A stretch of DNA of 64,000 nt, taken from NCBI RefSeq assembly GCF_024448955.1, contig NZ_JAMOIH010000020.1:1-64000 (forward strand), written 5' to 3'. Position 1 is the stretch's first letter. Every line of letters begins with the position of its first letter. The notes under the pieces were generated by a model. That model made no database searches, had not been told where the DNA came from, and saw nothing but the letters and a program-made list of their open reading frames with translations. Made by a program: the position numbers and the translations under genes. Origin of the DNA: Stutzerimonas stutzeri (lineage in GTDB: Bacteria > Pseudomonadota > Gammaproteobacteria > Pseudomonadales > Pseudomonadaceae). Below are positions 34,662 through 43,738 of the stretch, piece by piece.

Positions 34662-36951
34662 CAAATACCTTGGCCGATTGGAGCGGCTCATCAACGAATA
34701 TCGCGAAGCCGAGCTAGCGCAATTTGAAGGACATGGCGGCAAGAAGGCGGAGTTTGATGATTTGGTCTGGTATCACGTGGACCCCAATACTGGCCGCCGA
34801 ACCAGATTCTTGTGTGGTGTACATGGGCGTAAGGGCAAAAGCAACGCCGGCAACCATCCCATATACGCCCTTCCTTACCCCTATGACCACCTGATAAAAG
34901 TGTGGATCATAGAAACAACGAACACACCACTTTCCGTCAACGAGAAAAAAATTCGGACGTCGGTAGCTAGGAAATTGTTGTCACTCATGGATGGTGATCT
35001 CTATGAGCAATCAGAGTGCACAATCACCAGTCTTAATTTGGGGGCGCGTTCAGCTGACCGCTTGCGGCCGTTTCTCGCGTTCTGCGCTGAAAAGGGGGTG
35101 ATGCGAAAGGTCAACCTGAAGGGCAGCGACAGCAGAGACAGGACGGGACATGCCACGTTTGACAATACGCTGGAGAAACTTCCAGATATCCAAGCAGTGC
35201 TTGCGCTAGCCGACATCTTCTCTACTGTATTTGAGTATGTGGATGAACATGGCTCGCTGCGCCCTGGTAAAGAGATAAAAATCCATGATGCCTTAGTAGT
35301 GACTTTTGGAACGCTGTCGCTGGCGTCGCCTAATCGAACTTCTGCGGAAATACCTGTTCTTCCTAAACAAAGACTGCATTGTTACTCTGAAAGCAATGGA
35401 GAGCCAGTTTATTACCTCGACTGGATTGGAAGTAAAGGCTACGGGAACAACAAGAACCACATACTTGCGGTGCTCGCTGATCCGATAAAGAAAGCCATGA
35501 ACTTCTTTTACAAAGCATGCGAGCCAGCGAGAATTCTATGTCGATTCTACGAGAACCCGGACCAAAGCTTGAAAGCGTTGCTTGGTGGGTTCGAGATAGC
35601 GCCAGAACTAAAGAGGAATTTAAATTTAGCGCAGCGGCCCAATCTTTTCACATTGGGTTATGCATTAGGGTTCTATGGGGCTAATGATTGCGTTCCGATC
35701 CTTAAGGAAGGAGTTGATCTGACTTCCACCTATAAAAGTCAAAGAGGCCATTTTTTCGAAAAAAAACCGATTTATTCATTGCGGCCTAAAGATCAGTTGT
35801 CCGTGTCGCAAACAAGAAGTGCAGCTTTAGCAGGATTACCCCACTTGTTCGGGTACGCCAATATGCCAAAAGTTTTTTCCGATAAGTCTGTCGTTTCGGT
35901 TGAAGAAGTGCAGGAGTGGTGGATTGCTTTCTATAGGACATCAATTTTGCCGGAATTTCCACTCTCATTTTCAAGCGGAGAATCAAGTATCAAGCTTAAG
36001 GATGCCATGTTCTGCTTCTTGGGGAGTTGGCTTTATGGTGCGCCCGAGAGTGTCGGAAGTGGTGGGAAAGTTTTTCAAAAGACAAACTATGCGGTGGTGC
36101 CATTAGCGTCGCTAGGCGCCTCGGTTCTTACTCGACTGGTCGGCCAGGGGCGCTACACGACATCGATTTTTCAGGATTACGGATTTTCGTCAGAATTAAT
36201 TCTGCGACCGCATAGTCTGCGGCACTTATCTAACACCCTTGCTGATTTAAGTAGCATTCCAGTTGAAATTATCACTGCTTGGTCTGGCAGAAAGAATCCC
36301 GAGCAAACCCATACTTATATTCATACGACTCACGACGAGAAAGCCAGTCGTGTGAGTGCGATATTGAATCCGCCAGATATCGACAGGCGGGATATTCGAG
36401 TCGTTTCCCAAAATCAACTTACACAAACCACCAACCTGCCGGCATCTGTCACCTCCACCGGTCTTTGTACTCAAAATCTTAATGTAACGCCTTGCAATTA
36501 TTTGAACGATTTCGTCTCGCAGTGCTTCATGTGTCCGGAGACTTGTCACATAGCAGGCGATGTGAAGACAATCGAGTTTTTTGAGAAAGATTTATCGTTT
36601 CAAACTTTGAGATTAGAATCGGTAGCGTGTGATCCACGCTTACCAAACTCCCAGGCGATGAGGCAGTGGTATCTAATTCACTCGCGAAATACCCATATTC
36701 TATCCATGCTGAATGATTTGATGAAAAGTAAGCCTGTCGGAACGATGATTCGTTACTCAAATAAAAATTCTGAGTTCAGTTTGACCGATCTAAATACCAA
36801 GATCATTACAAAGGTCGCGTGTGCCCTACCGGATTTTGAGGCTCGCCTGAAGGGTATTATTGAAGATAAGACTGCCAGAACAGCATCTGATGCTAATCCC
36901 GAGTTGCGCTCTCTTTTATCCTCTTTCGGTCTGTCTGAAGGGGAGGTGTGA
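34624..36951 (+). CDS. Tyrosine recombinase 3 (GmtZ-like large integrase)
   Basis: A 775-residue protein. Box I resembles ASPNRTSAEIPVLPK (Arg about 238), box II is RPHSLRHLSNTLAD (His-Leu-Arg-His near 529-533), and the Tyr lies in QTHTYIHTT (about 564). A cysteine-rich segment follows (QCFMCPETCHIAGD, about 639-650), possibly a second type of zinc site. An internal start at 34654 would give an eight-base overlap with the preceding gene instead of 38 and is also plausible. Resembles the large integrase of Gamma-Mobile-Trio or VPA1269-type elements by size and by context; this is recall rather than alignment. Confidence 0.7.
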   Translation: MKNSQGSAQSMLNKYLGRLERLINEYREAELAQFEGHGGKKAEFDDLVWYHVDPNTGRRTRFLCGVHGRKGKSNAGNHPIYALPYPYDHLIKVWIIETTNTPLSVNEKKIRTSVARKLLSLMDGDLYEQSECTITSLNLGARSADRLRPFLAFCAEKGVMRKVNLKGSDSRDRTGHATFDNTLEKLPDIQAVLALADIFSTVFEYVDEHGSLRPGKEIKIHDALVVTFGTLSLASPNRTSAEIPVLPKQRLHCYSESNGEPVYYLDWIGSKGYGNNKNHILAVLADPIKKAMNFFYKACEPARILCRFYENPDQSLKALLGGFEIAPELKRNLNLAQRPNLFTLGYALGFYGANDCVPILKEGVDLTSTYKSQRGHFFEKKPIYSLRPKDQLSVSQTRSAALAGLPHLFGYANMPKVFSDKSVVSVEEVQEWWIAFYRTSILPEFPLSFSSGESSIKLKDAMFCFLGSWLYGAPESVGSGGKVFQKTNYAVVPLASLGASVLTRLVGQGRYTTSIFQDYGFSSELILRPHSLRHLSNTLADLSSIPVEIITAWSGRKNPEQTHTYIHTTHDEKASRVSAILNPPDIDRRDIRVVSQNQLTQTTNLPASVTSTGLCTQNLNVTPCNYLNDFVSQCFMCPETCHIAGDVKTIEFFEKDLSFQTLRLESVACDPRLPNSQAMRQWYLIHSRNTHILSMLNDLMKSKPVGTMIRYSNKNSEFSLTDLNTKIITKVACALPDFEARLKGIIEDKTARTASDANPELRSLLSSFGLSEGEV

Positions 36952-36952
36952 T

Positions 36953-37363
36953 GTGGTAGTACCAAAAATATCAGCTCAGCAACAGCGTAAAATTGAGATT
37001 ATGTTAGCTAAGTGGGTAGGTAAGCTGACTTGGGACGCGCTGGTCGCTAAGGTAGAGCTTGAGCTTGGCATAAAAACAACTAGACAAACCCTATGCACTT
37101 ATGTCGGTATCAATACATATTATAAGAATAAAAAAGCTCAACTTCGTGGCGCAACTCCTTCCCTGCTCACAAAGATAACTGCTTCTGAAGTAAAGCTTGT
37201 GGAGCAAATAGAGCACTTGAAGGCTGAGGTTGCGGTTCTCAAAAGAAATAATGCAGAGCAACTGCGTATGATTGAGAGGATGCTTTTGAACGCCAATGCC
37301 ATTCCCAACCTTGATCTCTATGCCTTGATCAAGAAAAGACCTGAAGAGATACAAAATGGCTAA
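36953..37363 (+). CDS. Small coiled-coil protein of the recombinase operon (GmtX/TnpC-like)
   Basis: A 136-residue basic protein starting at GTG 36953, just after the TGA of the large integrase, with GGGGAGG six bases upstream. Residues 1-60 look like a helix-turn-helix (VAKVELELGIKTTRQTLCTYVGI), and residues 75-110 form a coiled coil (EVKLVEQIEHLKAEVAVLKRNN). Small partners with this layout end Tn554 (TnpC) and Gamma-Mobile-Trio (GmtX) operons and probably orient or load the recombinases. Function here is inferred from position. Confidence 0.65.
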   Translation: MVVPKISAQQQRKIEIMLAKWVGKLTWDALVAKVELELGIKTTRQTLCTYVGINTYYKNKKAQLRGATPSLLTKITASEVKLVEQIEHLKAEVAVLKRNNAEQLRMIERMLLNANAIPNLDLYALIKKRPEEIQNG

Positions 37364-37466
37364 TCATTCGTACACCTCCTCGACTATGCCGTATTGGGCA
37401 CACGCTTGGTGTGCAATCCAAGGGGGCATCCAGGAGAGAAGACTTGCTTTCTCCCGGATATGACCA

Positions 37467-38675
37467 TCACGCTTTAATTGCCCCTTCGCTGACTAGGCGA
37501 GCTGTTTGCGGGTCATACGCAAAACCGGTAATCGACCCATCTCGAATGCGCTCAACCGCCTCATCAATCACATGCAGCGGCACCAGAAACCACTCCCTAG
37601 GTTTGACCGGATGGCCGAAGCGGTCTTCGATGGTCAAGTCCAGCTGCGCCGCGCCGAACAGGCGGTGGAAGATGTTTTCCAGCCGGGTGCGGTTCAGGTT
37701 GTGCAGCTTGTAAGTAGCGACCACCTCCACATCAGCCAGCAGGTAGGTGGCGTCTTTGTCTGCGCCTGCGATGCGGGTTTCCACTCGGCCTCCGGTTACG
37801 CCGATCTTGTGGATCAGCTCGCGGTGCTCGGCCACGAAGGGGTGGTTAGACTGGCTGCGCAGCACATAGATAGTGCCGCTTTCTATGTCGTCCGGCTCGG
37901 CGATGTCGCTGAACAGTGGGCCTGAGTCGACCTTGATCAGCCGAGATCCGGCACGCCCCTCACTGTCCTTGTAAAGCGCCCGCTGTAGGGATCGTAGCAA
38001 CAGATCACTTTCCGTCTCATTGGAGTAGATGACGCGCAAACGCCCGTTCGTCTCCGCATTCGGCGTTTTGTAGGTGTCCCCGACTTCGGCGACGTAGGCA
38101 ATGAGCCCGCTCAGAATGAAGAAGTCTCCAGCCTCAATGCTGGCGTTCTTGCCAAAAGGCTTGGTCACCCAGCGCTTTTGCTTGAGGCCTACTTCCACTT
38201 CATCAAACAGCGGCTTGAAATTCTCGAAGTCTTTACAGGGGTTCCGAGCGGCCATCTCTTCAGCCGCTTTTATTGCCGCACTGGAACGCACATGCCTCAG
38301 TACCGTTATGTCGTCCTGCTCGACGGACTCACTACCGATGCCCAGCTCGGCGAGCAAGGCGTCCTCATCCAGGTCATCCACATTAGTCGTGGTGACCGCA
38401 GTACCTGACAGTAGGCCGTGAGTATCCAGACCGGCCAGTAGGGTTTGTGCCTCTGGCAGTTTGCGCAGTTGATCCAGGCGCACGGCATACAAGCGCTCAA
38501 AAATGTCGCGGTCTTCGCCATGCAGCGGAGCGCGGCCGTGGGTCTGATAGAAGCGCTGAATGTCCTCGAAACCAGCGATGATGCGCTCTTCGCGAGGAGT
38601 TCGAGTGGCTGTCTTGAGCGTGGGGACTTCTACCCCCAGCGCCTCCAGCAGGTCGTCATCGTTCATATCAGCCAT
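37467..38675 (-). CDS. GIY-YIG nuclease family protein (T5orf172-like)
   Basis: A 402-residue protein. The N-terminal 150 residues are acidic and helical with no known fold. The C-terminal domain (about 280-360) reads GTIYVLRSQ, then HKIGVTGGRVETRIAGADKDATYLL, and ARLE-NIFH-like LNRTRLENIFHRLF, matching the T5orf172/MUG113 type of GIY-YIG nuclease: YVL replaces GIY, KIG replaces YIG, and a catalytic Glu follows. It overlaps the helicase by eight bases and should be co-expressed with it. Likely the nuclease of the set. Confidence 0.7.
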   Translation of the reverse strand: MADMNDDDLLEALGVEVPTLKTATRTPREERIIAGFEDIQRFYQTHGRAPLHGEDRDIFERLYAVRLDQLRKLPEAQTLLAGLDTHGLLSGTAVTTTNVDDLDEDALLAELGIGSESVEQDDITVLRHVRSSAAIKAAEEMAARNPCKDFENFKPLFDEVEVGLKQKRWVTKPFGKNASIEAGDFFILSGLIAYVAEVGDTYKTPNAETNGRLRVIYSNETESDLLLRSLQRALYKDSEGRAGSRLIKVDSGPLFSDIAEPDDIESGTIYVLRSQSNHPFVAEHRELIHKIGVTGGRVETRIAGADKDATYLLADVEVVATYKLHNLNRTRLENIFHRLFGAAQLDLTIEDRFGHPVKPREWFLVPLHVIDEAVERIRDGSITGFAYDPQTARLVSEGAIKA

Positions 38676-40779
38676 TGGCGGATTCCCCCTGCGCCGCTTT
38701 GGCTTGGGCGCGGTAGCGTGCCAATGCTGCTACGCCTTCAGCCAAGCGTTTTTCCCAGGCATCGGCAGAGTTGATGTCGGGCAGGCGGCCGCGCTCGTTC
38801 TTGAACTGCAGGGCACGCTTGGCCAGCTCTCGCGCCTCATCTTCGGGGATGCTCACCTTCTTGGCGGCAATGCTGGCCTGAACCTGGCGCAGAGACTTTT
38901 CATCCATTGCCTTCGCCAGTACCGCATAGGCGGCATCGAAGGGGTTGATGCGGTCGATCAGGTCAATGTCCAGCTCGCGCACGTTAACGAATTTGCGCAC
39001 GCCATCAAGCAGTGCTGTGCTGCCCTGCACGTTGTCGCTACCGTTTGCATCTGCCTGCGCCAGAGCCAACTTGGCCTGCTGGGTAATGTTCATGGCGGCG
39101 ATGGCGTGCTGGCGGATGGCTTCCTGGTCGACGTCGCTCAAATCGGGGTACCGCTCGCGCACGATCTTGCCCATGCGCAGTTGAGTCAGCTCTTCCGGCA
39201 GGGTGTTCTCCTTATCGAACAGGCCGCGCTCCAGCACGGTTTTGTCCTGCAGGAAGCTGGTCACTACTTCGTTCAAGTCTTCTTTGCAGATGCGCGTGGC
39301 TTCTGTGCTTTGCGGCGTGGTCAGGCCGTTAATCTCGACATGGAACTGGCCCGTGGTTTCATTCACACCCAGGTTGGTGCCGCCCGGTTGATACCCCTCC
39401 GGGCCATAATTGAAGCCTTCTTTCGGCCCGGTATCTTTCGGGGTGAACTCATAGCGCGGGGCGAGCACCTGTTCCATCAGCAGGCTGGCAGAAATGGCCT
39501 TGAGCATATCGTTTACCGCTTCGGCTACAGCTGCTTGATCAGCCATTGGCTCTGCGATCAGGTTGGTGAAGCGTGAGCGCTCTTTACCTTCTGCATCGCG
39601 GGTGGCACGGCCAATGATCTGCACGATTTCGGTCAGGCTCGAACGGTAGCCGATGGTCAGCGCATGCTCGCACCAGATCCAGTCAAAGCCCTCCTTCGCC
39701 ATGCCCAGAGCGATGATCACATCGACGTTGTCGCGGTTGTTTTTCTGCGCCGGGTCTTTCAATGCGCCGAGCACTTTGGAGCGTTTGCCTGGGTCGCTGT
39801 CATCCACCAGGTCGGCCACTTTCAGCGTGCGGCCGTCCTTGGCTTTGATCAGGTGAAAGCCGGTGGTCGGGTCTACACCCTGCCAATCGCCGAGCGCGCT
39901 CATGATCTCGTTGACCTCGCGCTCTTTGTCCTTGAGGCTCTCGCGGGCATTTACGTTTGGAATGTGGACGATGGTTTTCAGTGCCGGGTCCAGCACCTTG
40001 GCGACCGCATCCACGTACCGGCCGGTGTAGAAGAAGTAGCCAATATCCAGCGACTTGAGCCAGCGGTAGCCGTTGAGCTGCTCGTAGTAGGTGTAGGTGA
40101 CTGTCTCAAATTTGTTCTCTTCCGACGGGGCCAGCACGGCCTCGCTGTCACCACGGAAGTAGGAGCCGGTCATGGCAACCAGATGCACCTTGTCGCGGTT
40201 GATAAACGCGCTCAGTTGGCTGCCCAGTTTGTTGTCCGGATTGGCGGAAACGTGGTGGAACTCGTCGATGGCAATCAGGCGGTTGTCGAAAGCGTCGATG
40301 CCTAACTCTTCCACGGCAAAGCGGAAGGTGGCATGGGTGCAGACCAGCACCTTGTCGCTGCTGGTCAGGAAGGCGCGCACTGCATCTACCTTGGACTTGG
40401 CCACACGCGGTTCATCGATGCCTGGTGCATTGCACAGGTTCCACTGGGGGGCTACTTGCCAGTCCCAGTAGAAGCCATGTTGGCTCAGCGATTCATCGGC
40501 AAAGCTGCCGCCAATGGAGCGCTCCGGCACTACGACGATAGCCTGTTGCAGTCCCTGGTTATGGAGCTTGTCCAGGGCGATAAACATCAGGGCGCGGGAC
40601 TTACCTGATGCCGGTGGCGATTTAATCAGCAAATACTGTTCGCCGCGCTTGGTATAGGCGCGTTCCTGCATGGTACGCATGCCCAGCTCATTTGCCTTGC
40701 TGGATGCCCCAGTGTGCGCGGTAGCAATGGATACCGACGGCACCGTGTATCTGTTGGTCGGGTTGGTAGTGTTAGTCAC
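38668..40779 (-). CDS. DEAD/DEAH-box helicase of a restriction-like set
   Basis: A 703-residue SF2 helicase starting at GTG 40779 (GGAGGAAG upstream). Motif I is SPPASGKSRAL, motif II is IDEFHH, motif III MTGSYFR, motif VI QIIGRATRD. The layout matches the R-type or Res-type translocases of restriction systems, but no nuclease motif is seen in it. The C-terminal 250 residues are unassigned. The start overlaps the end of the short DUF1016 remnant, and the end overlaps the GIY-YIG gene, so it sits in the middle of one operon with the methyltransferase. Confidence 0.82.
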   Translation of the reverse strand: MTNTTNPTNRYTVPSVSIATAHTGASSKANELGMRTMQERAYTKRGEQYLLIKSPPASGKSRALMFIALDKLHNQGLQQAIVVVPERSIGGSFADESLSQHGFYWDWQVAPQWNLCNAPGIDEPRVAKSKVDAVRAFLTSSDKVLVCTHATFRFAVEELGIDAFDNRLIAIDEFHHVSANPDNKLGSQLSAFINRDKVHLVAMTGSYFRGDSEAVLAPSEENKFETVTYTYYEQLNGYRWLKSLDIGYFFYTGRYVDAVAKVLDPALKTIVHIPNVNARESLKDKEREVNEIMSALGDWQGVDPTTGFHLIKAKDGRTLKVADLVDDSDPGKRSKVLGALKDPAQKNNRDNVDVIIALGMAKEGFDWIWCEHALTIGYRSSLTEIVQIIGRATRDAEGKERSRFTNLIAEPMADQAAVAEAVNDMLKAISASLLMEQVLAPRYEFTPKDTGPKEGFNYGPEGYQPGGTNLGVNETTGQFHVEINGLTTPQSTEATRICKEDLNEVVTSFLQDKTVLERGLFDKENTLPEELTQLRMGKIVRERYPDLSDVDQEAIRQHAIAAMNITQQAKLALAQADANGSDNVQGSTALLDGVRKFVNVRELDIDLIDRINPFDAAYAVLAKAMDEKSLRQVQASIAAKKVSIPEDEARELAKRALQFKNERGRLPDINSADAWEKRLAEGVAALARYRAQAKAAQGESANG

Positions 40780-40900
40780 TGTGATTCTTCCTCCATGAGA
40801 GTACCGTCGCCTGGGCATTGTGGATGCGGCCTTTGAGATCAGCTAACCACTCGCCGTAGCCTTCGGGGGGCGTGGTCAGGTTAGCAAGGGTATCGCTCAT
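40772..40900 (-). pseudogene. Truncated DUF1016 (YhcG-like) gene, 42 codons
   Basis: Between methyltransferase and helicase a small frame encodes MSDTLANLTTPPEGYGEWL, then ADLKGRIHNAQA. This is the opening of DUF1016/YhcG family proteins (PD-(D/E)XK-type nucleases often placed in restriction operons). After HNAQ the family sequence is lost and the frame ends ten residues later. It begins 20 bases inside the methyltransferase gene and ends 8 bases inside the helicase gene. It may be a deletion scar that now serves only for translational coupling, or a real micropeptide. Confidence 0.5.
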
Positions 40901-43682
40901 GCCTTTTCCCTCGTGGCTTTTTCGGCGCGGCCTTCGATGTATCTGCTGTCATCTTGGTGTAGAGGTCAAACAGCTTTTCCAGTCGTTCGGTATCGTTTCT
41001 AAAACGCCGACCGATGTAGATACGCTCCAGCACTTCATCGTTGCGCTCGTGGGCGCGGCGCAGGTTGGCCGGCATGGCGTCCGGGGCGTACAGATCGGCG
41101 ATGGTGGCGGGGAAGTGGGCTTCGCGGGCCAGGAGAATGTCCTCGGCGCAGCGCGTCAGGTCCGCCTTGTTCTGCTCGGTGAGTAGCGGCACTGGGAAGG
41201 TGTTCCAGCCAAGAGTGTTCGAGTAGCGAAAGTCAGTTTTCATTTTTCCGCAGACAGTGCCGATCCAGACTAAGTGCAAGCGGGAAGCAATCAGGGCCAT
41301 GTTCCAGAGCGGAGCATCGTAGAGGGCGAAGGCGAGATTGGAAACGATAGTCCCGGCAGGCGCATAACCGCAGGGCAGATACGCGCGAGTTTCGGAGGAG
41401 ACGCTAGGGACAATGAGCGTTGAATGCTTGCCGAAGTACATTCTTTGGAATTGGTGTGGTCTTTCAGCGATGTCCCTTGCTGTCTTCCCACCGTTGAGTC
41501 GCATATTGCGCACATCACGAAGACGTTGAGCAATAGGATGGATCGTTTGTGCTTCAGCCAAGTGCTGATCTTCGATCCACAGACAGTAACGCTCCAGGCC
41601 GCGAATGAACTCAGCGGAGCCATAAATCCGGCGAATAAATTGGCCTTGCTGAGCAGGTGTGAGTTGCAGGGCGTCGCGTTCGTCCCGCGAGAGCAGCAAA
41701 TGACCGCCATCTATTGGAGTATTTCCAAAAGTCATCTCACTCTGCGTACCCAGGGGCTGGCTAGTCTTATCCACAATGACACTATCACCTACCGCCAGAT
41801 ATGCATTGATATGCGCACATTGGCGTTCGATGGTCTGTCCCGAGTCGTCCAGAGAGAACAAGCGCCTCGGATTGCGTGGCTGCGTTGTGATGCCAATGAT
41901 GACTACAGTCACACCTGCATTGTGGCTGGCAAGATTGGCCCAACGAAAGGATGTGTGGGCAAATTCGATTTGGCGGCCACTGGCAAATATCTCCGGCCAC
42001 AGGATTGGAACTTGCAGACCCTGGCAAATGGAGTTGGTGGACACGAAAGCCGCAGCAGAGCGGGTTTTGGTGCCGTAATCAGCGGCCTTAATGAACCAGC
42101 CGGCAACATAATCGAGCGACTTCCAGTTCTGGATTCGCCTATCGAAAAGAGTCTGCAAGTCAGCCTTTTGTTCGTCCTTCTGATCCCGTGAGCCAAGATA
42201 CGGCGGATTCCCGCAGATATACGTTTCCCCACCTTCGTTCTCGAAATCAATTTCTGTCTGATTGAGAGGCGTGCCAAATAAGTCATCGGCGAGCACTCTC
42301 ACGCCTGTTCCCGTTGGCGGGCAGATGCTCAGCCAGTCCAGCCGCAGCGCATTGCCGCAAACGATCCAGTTCTGCGCATCCAGAGGCAGAAACTCCGCCA
42401 GCGCATCCTGCTGGCCGCGATACAGCACATCGCACTGAAATTCGGCAATGATTAGCGCCAGACGGGCAATCTCTGCCGGAAAGTCGCGCAGTTCGATGCC
42501 GCGAAAATTGGTCAGAGGGATTTCCGATTTATTGTTGGCCTCGCCTCGGCGGCGATTGATCTCGGCTTCAATCTCGCGCATCTGCTTGTAGGCGATAACC
42601 AGGAAGTTGCCGGACCCGCAGGCAGGGTCAAACACACGGATGCGCGCCATGCGCTTGCGCAGGTTCAGCAGCTTGGCTTTGTTGTCGCCCGCAGCGTCTA
42701 GTTGAGCACGCAGGTCATCCAGGAAGAGCGGGTTCAACACTTTCAGAATGTTGGGCACGCTGGTGTAGTGCATGCCGAGTGCGCCACGCTCTTCATCATC
42801 GGCTACGGCCTGGATCATGCTGCCGAAGATGTCTGGGTTGATTTTTTGCCAGTTGAGGTTGCCAGCGTGCAGCAGGTAGGTGCGCGCCATGCGCGTGAAG
42901 CGTGGCACTTCGGTACTGCCGGAGAACAAACCGCCATTCACATAAGGGAAGGTGTTGGCCCAACTGGGTAGGCGCGGCTGAGCGGTGGCGCGCTCGGCCA
43001 GCTTGATGTTCATGGCGCGGAAGATTTCCGACAGCACTTGGTGGGTGTTGGAGCCGTCGCGTTCGCTGAACTGCTCAACCGTCTTGGTAAACAGACCATC
43101 GCCAGTGAAGATGTCGGTGTCTTCGGCAAAGAAGCAGAAAATCAGCCGCGCCATAAAGTGGTTCATGTCATGGCGGCGTTCGGCTTTGGCCCAGTCTGGG
43201 TTTTCATTCAGCAGCTCGACGTACAGCTTGTTCAAGCGGCTCGTGGCGCGCACGTCGATGGGGTTGTCCTTGATCTCCTTGATGGTGGAGATGCCGGCCA
43301 GCGGCAGCAGGAAGCCGAAATGGTTGGGAAGGTCTGGATAGCCGCAGGTGATGGTTTCACCCGTGATCAGCTCCTCGGCCTCCAGCGTTTGTCCGTCGGT
43401 AGCGAGGATGAATTTGGCCTTGGCTTTTGCGGTGGCCGGGCTGGCACGCAATGCCTTGAGCGTATCGCCCACGCTGCCGGGCTCGCAGGTGGCGATATGA
43501 ATGTTGTTGCGCAGTAGTACGCCGCGAGGTACGTCCGAGGCGTTGTTGTTGCCGGCGCGCAGCCGCTTGAGAGCGGTTTCCTTATTGCCGAATGCGGCCA
43601 GGAAGGTGAACGGAAACTCCACCGCGTCAAAGGGCTCAAAGGCCAGGTCCGAAATGGCGGACTCAATTTCTACTGCATTCAT
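40881..43682 (-). CDS. DNA adenine methyltransferase, MmeI-like architecture
   Basis: A 933-residue class I SAM-dependent methyltransferase. Motif I is FDPACGSGNF (residues 351-360) and the catalytic motif IV is NPPY (492-495), so N6-adenine methylation is expected. A long N-terminal region (1-340) precedes the catalytic core; a target-recognition region lies in about 640-800. I see no clear PD-(D/E)XK motif in the N-terminus, so a fused MmeI-type nuclease cannot be claimed. First gene of an operon with helicase and GIY-YIG genes. Modification to protect self DNA or phase-specific defence is the likely role. Confidence 0.82.
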   Translation of the reverse strand: MNAVEIESAISDLAFEPFDAVEFPFTFLAAFGNKETALKRLRAGNNNASDVPRGVLLRNNIHIATCEPGSVGDTLKALRASPATAKAKAKFILATDGQTLEAEELITGETITCGYPDLPNHFGFLLPLAGISTIKEIKDNPIDVRATSRLNKLYVELLNENPDWAKAERRHDMNHFMARLIFCFFAEDTDIFTGDGLFTKTVEQFSERDGSNTHQVLSEIFRAMNIKLAERATAQPRLPSWANTFPYVNGGLFSGSTEVPRFTRMARTYLLHAGNLNWQKINPDIFGSMIQAVADDEERGALGMHYTSVPNILKVLNPLFLDDLRAQLDAAGDNKAKLLNLRKRMARIRVFDPACGSGNFLVIAYKQMREIEAEINRRRGEANNKSEIPLTNFRGIELRDFPAEIARLALIIAEFQCDVLYRGQQDALAEFLPLDAQNWIVCGNALRLDWLSICPPTGTGVRVLADDLFGTPLNQTEIDFENEGGETYICGNPPYLGSRDQKDEQKADLQTLFDRRIQNWKSLDYVAGWFIKAADYGTKTRSAAAFVSTNSICQGLQVPILWPEIFASGRQIEFAHTSFRWANLASHNAGVTVVIIGITTQPRNPRRLFSLDDSGQTIERQCAHINAYLAVGDSVIVDKTSQPLGTQSEMTFGNTPIDGGHLLLSRDERDALQLTPAQQGQFIRRIYGSAEFIRGLERYCLWIEDQHLAEAQTIHPIAQRLRDVRNMRLNGGKTARDIAERPHQFQRMYFGKHSTLIVPSVSSETRAYLPCGYAPAGTIVSNLAFALYDAPLWNMALIASRLHLVWIGTVCGKMKTDFRYSNTLGWNTFPVPLLTEQNKADLTRCAEDILLAREAHFPATIADLYAPDAMPANLRRAHERNDEVLERIYIGRRFRNDTERLEKLFDLYTKMTADTSKAAPKKPRGKRHERYPC

Positions 43683-43725
43683 GGTTTACCACTATCCAGC
43701 ATCGCTGATGCGCGAATGCGGCGAT

Positions 43726-43738
43726 TTTAGCCGCTAAA
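43726..43738. promoter_or_regulatory. Palindrome upstream of the methyltransferase gene
   Basis: TTTAGC-C-GCTAAA is a perfect 13-base palindrome 44 bases before the methyltransferase start, in an AT-rich stretch where its promoter should lie. It may be an operator for the XRE regulator at 44033-44254 or another repressor. Confidence 0.4.

Larger units (their letters stand above)
31610..37363 (+). mobile_element. Recombinase module of a site-specific island in ttcA
   Basis: The left junction is at about 31610, where ttcA homology ends. To its right, base composition falls sharply compared with the flanking genes. Three consecutive tyrosine recombinase-like genes and a small coiled-coil gene overlap one another, forming one mobility operon. 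The arrangement recalls Gamma-Mobile-Trio islands (gmtY, gmtZ, gmtX); Tn554 (tnpA, tnpB, tnpC) and recombinase-in-trio elements are alternatives. The right end and the rest of ttcA are not seen, so the cargo from 37.4 kb onward may run beyond 64 kb. Confidence 0.8.

Noticed and set aside
31610..37363. Tn7-like or integron identity of the element
   Set aside because: No TnsA/B/C/D, TniQ, DDE transposase or attC-like sites; the genes are tyrosine recombinases.
37364..37466. Possible terminator between the recombinase operon and the GIY-YIG gene
   Set aside because: GGAGAGAA and TTTCTCC can pair weakly, but there is no T-run; the evidence is too thin for a feature.
41424..42191. Plus-strand frame of 255 codons opposite the methyltransferase
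   Set aside because: Antisense shadow without a start site; the methyltransferase motifs on the other strand are convincing.
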